Position numbers and translations under genes: made by a program. Positions 55,111-64,000 of a stretch of DNA of 64,000 bases are shown in pieces. Each line of letters begins with the position of its first letter. Positions within the stretch are counted from its first letter, which is position 1. This stretch comes from Endocalyx cinctus (Eukaryota; Ascomycota; Sordariomycetes; Amphisphaeriales; Apiosporaceae). Where the stretch lies: contig BCKC01000007.1 in NCBI GenBank assembly GCA_001600455.1, positions 3,474,019-3,538,018 of the forward strand, written 5' to 3'. The notes beneath the pieces are model-generated. The model was not told the origin of the DNA and made no database searches. It was given only the letters and a program-made list of their open reading frames with translations.

Positions 55111-56905
55111 TCCGGAAGTTAGGGTCCAGAGCCCATTGTTCAATCGTTCTCTCGCGTGCTGCCGCTGCTGCTGCTCTACCAGGCTTTTGTTTCTTCTTGC
55201 TGATTTTGGAGGCTACCAGTGCCATTGACGGGATATGTATGGTATCTGCTATTGGGGACTCACCGTCCGATTCAGCCATCTCCTGGTCCCGACCCTGTTC
55301 TTCGCCGTTGAAGGGTTCAGCGAGGGCCCCAGGGCTCGACCTCTTATTGCTCCTTCCGAGCTATTGCTGACGTTCTGAGCTAGTATCCCGGCTGCCAACT
55401 CCCAGATCAACGCTTTCTTCCCTATAAGCAGCCTCAGACTTTTTATTTCCGACCCTTCCGATTGCCTTAAGCCTCGCCTTGCTGATCAGCTTTAATATTC
55501 CATCGACCTTGGAGGGTTTGATAGGGTAGTTTTCGTGGGACACCGGAATGGGCCATGGTAGTTAGCACATCTAGGGGCTTTGCCGCATATGCTTTGGGCC
55601 TCGGGTTCATGACCAGCTTCCGGGGTGCCAAAGTGTCCGCAGAGGGGTCTTCGAGAGCAATAGCCAGGTGAGTGAATCCCCTGGCAACCTTGGTCGTGAC
55701 GGAAGACCTGGGTTTTTTCCTCCAGTGGGCGTGCTAGCTCGCTATTTCCAAAGAGCCTAAGCCTGCGTATCGGCTCCTTGAGTCCTAAGATCCAGGTAGC
55801 ATTGCGTTCGATAGGATTGACGCCGCTCCTAGCCATATGGGCGCCGATCGGGGCGATCCCTACTTGGAGCTTGGTCTCTTCGATCACATCCTGCTCCGAT
55901 GTGGTTCTATATCCCCCATACCATAAAATATGGAGGCTGGAACCTTCGCAACTGCGTACTTCACCTATCGAACTGATAACTCTACCTTTTCGGCTTTCAG
56001 GGTTTGTTGTATGACGGCCTTGTTGCCCTCTTCTAATAGCAGGTCCCTAGTAGCTAGATCCTTCGGCTTGATGGCTCAGCCTGAGTTTACCGGGCAGACG
56101 TCTCTGATCGCGTCTGCTGCGAGGTTCAGCTTGCCTCTGAGGGAAACCCTTGCCTCATAGGGGTCTGTTCTGTCTCGAATTTGTTCCGCTGACAGTCGAA
56201 CAAATACTCGATCATCCTCCTTAGTCTTACGTTCCAGGCTCTGAAACGTCTGGGCTGGCCGGGTCTGTTGTTCATGGGCTTTGAATAGGAAGTCCCTGTC
56301 AGATCAATCGGTCCAGCGCCTTGCTTGGCTGCTTCGGCATATGAGATGGCTGTTGCGGGGACCTTTCCGATCTTGTTTTGATCGACAGGTCCTGATCGTG
56401 CTTGCAGAACCCTGGGTGGGGGCTTGCCGGCGTTGACAAGGTTATCTTTGAGGTATTGGCCAATTTCCTTGGTGATAGTCCTCGCCAGCTTCTTCTGGCT
56501 GGACTGGACATCCCCAGAGAAGAAGGCTACAAACCCTTCTAAGCATGTTCCTAGTTCAGTCAGTAATTCTTCCTGGATCTGGGCCTCTCTCGCGGCCTTC
56601 GTGAGATGGGCGCTGATGGCGTTTTGCAGTGAGTATTCCGTATCGGGGGCAGTAGGGTCCTTTCCGGCTGTGCCTAGCTTTGGGGGGAGACCGAAGTTCT
56701 ACTGCTTGGTCCATTTTTGCCTGCGTTGGTTGACTCCAGGGAGGGTGCCTACCTCTGTTTGAGCCGTGTGGTAGGGGTTGGGAGTCACGATTGATCGTGA
56801 CGGTGTCGTTGACCCCAGCATTCTGGGATGACTCCCTAGGGGATGCTGAGATTTTCTCGTGTGTGGGTCCTTTGGTGTTTTGGCGATAACCCTCACTGGT
56901 CAAAA
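55111..56905 (-). pseudogene. LINE ORF1 (gag-like) remnant
   Basis: Several overlapping open pieces in different frames (56903-56556, 56511-56299, 55887-55492 and others) are rich in charged residues and Pro. Near 55720-55560 a Cys/His array occurs (GCQGIHSPGYC, RRPLCGHFG, ICGKAPRCANYHG), matching the zinc knuckles of Tad-type ORF1. The many frame changes show decay. Confidence 0.65.
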
Positions 56906-58229
56906 ATATCCGTGCCTCACCAAAACTCCCACCAAAATTCCCATCTTGATATATAAATAAAACAACGAAAAGAACAGATAAAAAATAAAGAAAAATATTT
57001 ATATATAAATTTTACTTTAATTTATATATATATATATATAAGATTTTTGAAAAATATTCAAAAAGTAAGGGAGGAATAAAAGATAGAAAATAAAAAAGAA
57101 AAATTTACACTATAAAATTAAATTTTATAGTGGGAAAAAGGAATTTTTTACTTTAAACGTAAATAAGTTAGCGAATAATAAATTAATTTTAATTTTATAA
57201 AAAGATTTATATATACTTAAATAAGAATAAAAATAATTATATTTTTTTTTTTTTTTATATTTTTATTTATTTATTTTATATGTATTACCTTGTAGTAAAG
57301 ATGGTAAGTTTTGCTGTAAAAAGGGGGATGTACGAATATTTTTGTTCTATCCCTGCCTACCTATCTACCTTATCAATGAGGGTTGCAATAAGCGCAGATT
57401 CCTGTCATAAAGCCGTTACTTAGGGTCGCCATATCCAGCCACTTGGCAACCTACCAGTCACTTCCCCAATGTGTATATATATGTGACCTAGGTCCCTCCT
57501 CTTCTGATAACAGAGGAGAGGATGCACCATCAATATACGCAGGTCTTTTGCCCCACATAACTTTGTATTACAACAGGAAGGACAACAAAAACCGGCGAGT
57601 GGCAGCGTCGGCGACATCCCTCACTTTCACTACAAGATGCGCATCCTGATTAAAATGCTCCAAAGGTTGATAAGCACACCTAGCCAGTCCGATCAAGAGG
57701 ATAGGATATTACCGGAAAATATTGAAATAGCCGAAGGAACACTTGTGAGGGTTTGCGTCGTAGTGCAAACACTAGGCAATGCAAACGGTTGAATAATATA
57801 TATTCAACGTACTATGAAGGATGAAGGAGAGAGGTCCAGCTCAGATGGTGGGAGGCCTTCTTACCTATATATGTATAAGTACATGTGGAGACGTATAGCA
57901 GGGATATACCGTAACACACTACCTTATTAAACACCCTCTAGAATATACCCTATGGGACCACAGTGACAAATTTTAACGGCGACCCTACGACGATATAGCC
58001 CTGCCAAGTGTGGTGTCGAGTATTGCCCAGACCAAGCGGTCCCGGAAGGAGGGGAACCTGAGTCATTGGGAAAAAAGGTCCAACGACTCCCGGCCCGTTC
58101 TGTCAAACTCAACCACCCACCACCATAAACCCATCTTCTAAAAATTTTAATCGACCCTCCTGCGAACTGTTGAGACCCCGATGAAAAGGGAAGTCCACGT
58201 GAGAACTTCTAAGCACAGACTTTTCGAGA
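56906..58229. other. AT-rich block and spacer
   Basis: From about 56930 to 57300 the sequence is almost only A and T, including a near-perfect palindrome (ACTATAAAATT and its reverse complement) at about 57109-57132 and a T run near 57242. After 57300 composition returns to normal, and no gene is seen before the MFS gene. The block may be a mutated repeat relic, a LINE 5' leader or a mitochondrial DNA insert. Confidence 0.55.
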
Positions 58230-60304
58230 TTAATTTCCGCCGCTCATGTGTGCTTGTGCCTCGTCCCTTTCTTTGCTTATCTTCTTAATATTCTTGTTCT
58301 CAATAGCAAATGACAGCAGAAATGCAATGCCAACAACCACGAGAGGAAATATGTAGGTATCGTGAAGCGCATTCATGTAGACTTGGCGTAGTTGGCTGTA
58401 CAGCTCGTCCGAATGTGTTAATCTTCGAAGATCGTATGCGCCGGCGCTCACCAGTACGTCAGTGGGGATAGAGGGTGTTAGGCGTTCTGCGGAGGCCTTG
58501 AGCTGGTTGAGGAATACTGTCTGGGCGATAGATAGACCGATGGCACTGCATCTAGACCATTATTACTTTGCTTAAAGAGGAAGAAAGACGGGGTTCACTT
58601 ACGCCCCAAGTTGGAACATGAATTGGAAAGCCGCTATGTTAATGTCAATAATCCAACTCCGCTAACTGAGATATCTAATAGTGGACTGTACCGTTTCCAG
58701 TGGGCACCTGGTCTTCCCTGCACGTCGTTGGTTAGCTTTTTGATGTGAATGAGCTTTTGGAAACAGGAACTAACTTTAAAATGGCTTGTACGATAGTGTA
58801 AATCAAGTTGATCGCAAAACCAGTGCCTGCTCCCGAGACCACGAGGAGTACAGCCCATACCGCGACCGGAGTCTCCAAGTCGAGTAATAAGAATAGGCCT
58901 GAGCCAATTGTGCCAACCATAGTTCCAGCAATCATAACCGGGGCCTGCCGTGCATTGTTAAACCTTGCGGACCATCACAAGTGGAATATCTCGGAAGACC
59001 TTACGTAAAAGCCAATGTTCGTAACTAGAACTCCTGCCAGGACAACAGTAAAGATCTGTGGAATAGCAAAAGCCAAGAACTGAATTCCGCTTTCCGTGGC
59101 TGAAGATCCTCTCACAGCCTGAAAGTATATCGGAATGTAATAACCGTACTAATCTTCGTTAGCAAATGAATAAGTTTCATGATGTAGGTAGAAGTCCTTA
59201 CAACGTAGGTTGGTATAGAAATGAAGAAACTAAAAACCGCCCCTGACAGTAAAGATCGCTGTTGGAGCAACCAAAATGGTATTGTAGCATTCGCTCCCTG
59301 CCTCCATTGATTCCAAACAAAAAGGCACAAAATGAAAGGGAAAGCCACAAGTAGCCCTATGACTGTGGTCGAGTTCCAAGCCTTTGTCTGACCACCCCAT
59401 TGCAAAGCTAGAAGGATGTCCACCACAGCCGATACTATGAGAAGAGACCCGAATGGATCTAGAGCCAGCAGCTTTTGTGGCATCGTTAAAGACCTGAACT
59501 TAACACTTTCAGAGCCTCGCGGTAAGTGGAAGAAAAAGAATATTAAGGCAAACACAACTACACCGATCGGAACGTTGCTAGAGATCATTAGTATTATTCG
59601 GACTCTGGTTAAATAAAGGCTTGTTGAGTCTTACATCCAGAAGCACCAGCGCCAGGTAACATGATCCGTGAATGCGCCTCCAAGCACCGGCCCTATACAT
59701 ACGCTCACGGCGAATGTGCTGGTAACGATACTCATACAGAGAGGTCGTTTCTCAAGTCGAACAGATTTGGTGATTATAACGAGCGCCCCCTGAAGCAGGC
59801 CTGCGGCTCCGGTTCCAGCAATGGCACGACCAACAATAAACACCGCTGACGTAGGTGCAGCAGCGCAAAGTATTGAGCCGACTATAACACATTAGTTTCG
59901 ATAACCATATCAGACGTATTAGGGCACAGCTCTTCATTACCTTCGAAGATTAAGATGCAAGCCATGTAAACTGCTTTAGTGTTCACGAACCCATATAGTT
60001 TTCCAAATGTCGGTTGGAAAGCCGTGATAGTGAGAAGATATCCGCCGCCATACCACGCTATATCATCAAGCGAGTTAAACTCTGTAGTGATGCTTGGTAC
60101 CGCTGTGCCAATGACTGTCGAATCTAGGGCCATTATAAAGGTACCGCAGTAAAGACTTGCGACTAGTAGGTAGAGTTGTATGCCACTCGTGGCTTTGCTA
60201 CCCTCAGGAATTGTTGCGTCATTCGCATCTGAGTGCTCGAATTGGCCGGAGCTTCGAAATGGAACCAGCCCTTCGGTCGTGACCTTTTTCTCGTCTTCAG
60301 TCAT
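58230..60304 (-). CDS. MFS multidrug/metabolite exporter, DHA2 (14-TM) type
   Basis: Eight exons (60304-59941, 59881-59635, 59577-59202, 59148-59005, 58944-58775, 58717-58692, 58633-58603, 58545-58230) give 557 residues; introns are 53-60 nt and all phases agree. The first helix carries MALDSTVIGTAVPSI, a DHA2 hallmark. Later come GRAIAGTGAAGLLQGAL, the antiporter motif C region SVCIGPVLGGAFTD followed by WRWCFWINVPIG, IPIYFQAVRGSS, and VPTGNA before a long last hydrophobic helix and a charged tail. The family exports toxins and drugs by proton antiport at the plasma membrane and often serves secondary-metabolite clusters (AflT/TRI12-like). The neighbouring P450 in the same orientation fits that context. 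Substrate unknown. Confidence 0.88.
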
Positions 60305-61556
60305 TGCATCGGGTCCCGGGAAGGAGGAAGATCGAACACACTCGACTCGGTTGTTGGACAAGAGTCTGTAGGGCACAGCGAAAAAGGCAGAGAGAGTGGT
60401 CAGATGGACCGTCTTTTAGTGTAGCAATGGTTTTCCTTGGAGTCAAGAGAAGTTGCGGGGAAGTAGTCAAACAATGAAGCCGATACGGGATGGAATATTG
60501 AGCCGCGGGTGAAATCGTCTACGCTCCGCGATCATGCTCGTCGATTCATATCAGATAAACGGCATTCATAGTTGACCACCAAAACTGCCGTGAGATCCAA
60601 GAAGCTGTGATGTTGGGGGTCATGCGGCTCACAATATGGAATTCATATGTAACGAAGATTCCGCCAATTTAGGTAAAGCATTTGCAATGCCTTTCCATTG
60701 CAGCGTTACGACAATGAGGCTGTGGTGTCGTGTCATGCATAGGTTATAGCTGCATGGGGTAGGAAATCTTCCTTATCCGGGCTTCCCCGAGACGAATTGA
60801 CTTACGCAGAGTATACCGCATACAACTTTCAGCGGTATAAGGTATCAAGGGTCCGTATGGCCATGCGCCGTACCCTTCCAAAAAGGTCGTAACTTCGTGA
60901 CGAATCCCCGCTCACTGGGCCATTGTGAGCTGCTGCAGTCAGATAACAATCCCAAACTACAACGATGATTTCTGCAAAGTGGCTGCACCGCGCCCAACAA
61001 CCTCTTTAACGAATCAATTTCAAGACAGATTCAAGAGCCTGCTTATCATTTTGCGGTCTCTCAAAGTATTACCCACAGGTAACTGTACTGTCCCCGTAGG
61101 CAGCTAATCACGTCAAACTGATGCATTATTTACCGAAATTAATTGGTCGTCAGGAAATACAGACATGGAGGGTAACATTTGTAGGACGGTAATGGGATAG
61201 AGCCTGCATAAGTCATTGAACAGCCCCCAACCCCCCAGTTGAGGCTGTATGTGCAATCTCCAGTTACATACGAAACTGGATTATTAAAACATTGGTGAAT
61301 TTCAAGACTGCTAGCATTTTGCTATAATACAAGATAAAGACTGCTTATTCTCCGGGCAGGTACACAGATAATTCAAAGTCTAGCCAAAGACAAGACGCCC
61401 ATTGCCTACTCTAGTGAAATATCCCCACTCGCATTGAAAGCTTTTGAGGTAATACCAGAGATGTAGAGAACAATCACAGAAGCTTTACTTCGTGAACTCA
61501 GGTCTGGTGACTCAAATGGGAGGCCGATATGGCTGAGAGACCTTCTCTCACCAGAT
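60305..61556. other. intergenic region between MFS and P450 genes
   Basis: 1.25 kb holding the MFS promoter and the 3' flank of the P450 gene. A CCGCGG palindrome occurs near 60503-60508. No additional gene was recognised. Confidence 0.6.
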
Positions 61557-63462
61557 TCATGAAGCTAGCTTGACCTTCATCACCATGCCGTCAACTGGCT
61601 TTGCCGTGACCTGCATCTTCTGTATGTTCGTCAGCGCCAAAGTGAATTTGGTCATAGTCGTGGACTTTCATCAGCTTAACTCACCATGTACATCTCCTTG
61701 ACCACATTGAATTGCCCATGCTTACCCATTTCCGGTTGCCCGCTGATGTCATTCATTGAGACTGCTCCGATACCAATCTTGATGAAGTCAAAACGCCGCA
61801 CCGCCAACGCAAGGACAATGCGGGATTCTATCATAGCTAGCTCCTGGCCAATGCAGCCTCTGGGGCCCCTCTCAAATGCCCTCCATGCTCCGGCTGGAGC
61901 TTTTTCCAAGCCGGCCTGGCCCAGCCAGCGCTCCGGTACGAAGACATCGGCTGTGTCACCGAACACGGAGGGGTCTCGCTGAATAATAGAATGGGTGGGG
62001 TATATCATCAATCCATCTAGATTCATCTCGCACAAACCACCGCCCGACGAAGACGATGAGGCAGGTAGAGTTACCTTCAGCCCATCACCAGGTTTAGTCA
62101 TGCGTGATGTCCCGCCGGGAGGCCACAGGCGCAGAATTTCCTTGATCACGGCAGTCGTGTAGGTCATTCGATGCACAAGTTCCTCTCCGCCAGGGCCCAA
62201 AAGCCGGGCGCGGACAGATTTTGGATCGGAGTCGGGACCAAAAATATCATCTAATTCGTCGCGGACGGCTTGCAGTGCATGGGGTGTGCGCGACAGTTCG
62301 TAAAATGTCCAGGCTATTGTCGTACTGGTCGTATCATGACCGGCAAAAAGAAATGTGCTTAGCTGGTCACACGTCATGTCTACTGTTTTTGGACTTAGGT
62401 CCTCGATCTCCTGAAGACTCATTGAGAGGATGCTGCGAGACTTGGCAGCGTGCGCAAGCTCGGCGTATCGTTCGCGGACGATAGATTTGAGAGTGTTCCT
62501 CACACGTCTCGCCAGACCTCTACGTCTCCATTCTAGCCGAGGGGTACACCACCAAGGTAGGGTGATCTGCTCGTCGGCATAAGTTTGTATGAGCTCATGG
62601 AACACGTGCATGAAGTCCGTCGGCTCGGCACTTTGGGCGCCCTACTAGTGTTTCAGTGTAACATTCTCGCAAGAATCTAGGCTGAAAGGATCACAGACCA
62701 TATCGATATCAAGAGCCACACGCCCGATGACATCGAAAGTTAGATTCGTAGCAAGTTCCTGAAGTGAAAACTGCGTTCCGGACCTAGCAAAACTATCGAG
62801 GTGGTCGAGAAAGAGGGAGGATGTATCGAGGATGGAAGGAAGTAAGCTCAGGAGATGCTGAGGCGCAAAGCCAGGATTGAAGCGTTTACGAAGCGTCTTC
62901 CAGATCTCGCCCTACAATTCCATGGGTGTAAGTATCATCACAAGTACCATCCCAAGGCTTATGTGAAGACAGTTCGGAATCAAGAGATACCTCACCTGAG
63001 AAGATGCAATGGACGTAGGCCCAGTCAAATGCTCCAGATGTTGCCAAGTCTGCGGTGCCTTGGGAGGACTGTGAGGGAAGCGACTGGAAGCCTTGACAAT
63101 CTGCTCTGCAACTTCATAGCTTCCTACGACGAGAAGGGGCGGGCTAATAGGCCGTAGGTCTATGAGCATGGCTGGCGGACGGCCCAAGGCCTCGTGCATG
63201 GATGCGATCGCCACATCTAGTCAGGTATTAATTATGAAAAGAGCCCGGGTGATATTCGTGGGCAAGAGGATGGCTAGTCACCTGGATGTGCTTTGGGAGG
63301 TGCGCGTTTGACAAACTCGTCTAGGATCTGGAGATGACCCAAGAGGGCCGAAGGGGGGAGTTGAGTAAAACGAGAAAATTGCTTCAGGCGTTTGTGGCGA
63401 ACCAAGGTGCAGATGTAAGGTACGAATAGCGCGACTACCGCCACAAGAATGTGCGTGAACAT
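61557..63462 (-). CDS. cytochrome P450 monooxygenase
   Basis: Five exons (63462-63282, 63216-62996, 62911-62699, 62641-61685, 61619-61557) give 544 residues. An N-terminal membrane anchor (ILVAVVALFVPYICTLV) fixes it to the ER. Core motifs are the C-helix region IWKTLRKRFNPGF, the I-helix oxygen-binding FLFAGHDTTS near residue 305, the K-helix KEILR near 371, and the haem loop FERGPRGCIG with the thiolate Cys468. The fourth join removes two consecutive TAG codons and restores LDIDMGAQSAEPTDF, the expected P450 spacing, so the gene is intact. The donor of that 57-nt intron is GTCTGT. Class and substrate cannot be fixed; with the MFS exporter next to it, secondary metabolism or xenobiotic oxidation is likely. 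Confidence 0.88.
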
Positions 63463-64000
63463 GTTTGAGGAGAGTTCAGGGTGAGTTTCTGAGCGCTGTC
63501 CACAACGAGCCTCACTCGGGATGTCGGTTCTTGATAGGCAGGTAGGTAAAAAGAGATGCTAGGACTTGCGAAAATACTCAGAAGATTCCCAGTACGTCGT
63601 CAAGGATGAAAATGAAGGCTATTACCAGTCCAAGGCTTGCAAAAAGATAGCGGGTGGTATTGGAGGCTTCTTGTGTTGTCTAGTGAATGATGTCTTTGAG
63701 GTTTTTTTCGAGAAAAAAAAAGAATATCGACAGTGCGCCTCCGTCTATCTTAGTAGCTTGCTTACTACAAATAGCAGGTAAGCAAATTGGCAATAGTTGG
63801 GCTTCTTGAGTTGTCAAGAAGCCGAACCCAAGGGTGAGGATTGGGGGAGCTGGGGGAGCGGGGAGGGGCTTGTGCTGAATCTACAGCGTGCTCTGCTTGG
63901 ATACCTGTAATAAATATGCATGTAACGCAATATAATTTACTTTGGATACACTCGGTGCACATATGGAGTCTTTGGTAACTTCAATATGCCACCCCTCCCC
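63463..64000. other. 5' flank of P450 gene, window end
   Basis: It contains the promoter of the P450 gene and a random 71-codon ORF at 63566-63781 (+), which is not called. Further cluster genes, if any, lie beyond the window. Confidence 0.5.

Larger units (their letters stand above)
52620..56905 (-). mobile_element. degenerate Tad-like non-LTR retrotransposon (LINE)
   Basis: The minus strand carries a gag-like ORF1, an apurinic-type endonuclease and a reverse transcriptase in the order usual for Tad-group fungal LINEs. The reading frame is broken by at least two frameshifts and eight stops within the RT region. The 3' part ends abruptly after the region following RT, and no RNase H or poly-A tail was recognised, so the copy is 3'-incomplete or recombined with the SAM-like fragment. 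Immediately 5' of it is an AT-rich block. The element is not expected to be active. Confidence 0.85.

Noticed and set aside
62642..62698. Two consecutive TAG codons in the P450 gene, suggesting a pseudogene.
   Set aside because: A 57-nt intron with GT and TAG ends removes them, keeps the phase, and gives LDIDMGAQSAEPTDF, which matches the usual P450 spacing.
1..64000. tRNA, rRNA, snRNA and CRISPR content.
   Set aside because: A reading for B-box-like tRNA cores, 5S-like sequence, U6-like sequence and regularly spaced repeats gave no convincing candidate; tRNAscan or Infernal was not available.

Overview
This window is nuclear DNA from a filamentous ascomycete (Pezizomycotina, most likely a Sordariomycete). 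Protein genes carry short GT-AG introns (47-150 nt, with CTAAC/CTAAT-type branch sites), long AT-rich intergenic spacers separate single genes on both strands, and the protein families are typical of fungi (ICE2, Ecm33, Mnn9, QCR7, DUF2408). It is a draft assembly: one N lies at 511 and a 797-base N gap (11320-12116) interrupts a gene.

Layout. 2-8 kb: ICE2 ER membrane protein (+), a HAD phosphatase (-), and a small probably mitochondrial protein of unknown function (-). 11-16 kb: a short-chain dehydrogenase split by the gap (-) and a mitochondrial NAD+/nucleotide-type carrier (-). 17.7-25.3 kb: QCR7 of respiratory complex III (+), the Golgi mannosyltransferase Mnn9 (-), and an AlkA/Mag-type DNA glycosylase (+). 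25.3-31 kb is gene-poor. 31-37.3 kb: Ecm33 GPI cell-wall protein (+), an SPF45/RBM17-like splicing factor (-), and an unrecognised acidic protein (-). 39.9-49.8 kb: YCII-domain protein (+), DUF2408 protein (-), ribosomal stalk protein P1 (+), UBA-zinc finger-UBX protein (-), and a stand-alone N-terminal cullin-repeat protein (-). 51.7-57.3 kb is a repeat island: a 12-bp minisatellite with an inverted copy, a SAM-like gene fragment, a decayed Tad-like LINE (-), and an extremely AT-rich block. 58.2-63.5 kb: a 14-TM-type MFS exporter and a cytochrome P450, both on the minus strand, look like the edge of a secondary-metabolite or detoxification cluster.

Most genes are independent housekeeping functions (respiration, cell wall and glycosylation, translation, splicing, ubiquitin handling); no operon logic is expected. 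The repeat island separates this core from the accessory P450/MFS pair. The most notable items are the truncated cullin-type protein, eight premature stops in the LINE that all fit CpA-to-TpA mutation (repeat-induced point mutation), two stop-free multiple-of-three introns in the splicing-factor gene, and dispersed clusters of a CCTAGGTA motif. Exon boundaries were worked out by hand from splice consensus, reading phase and family similarity; no alignments were run.
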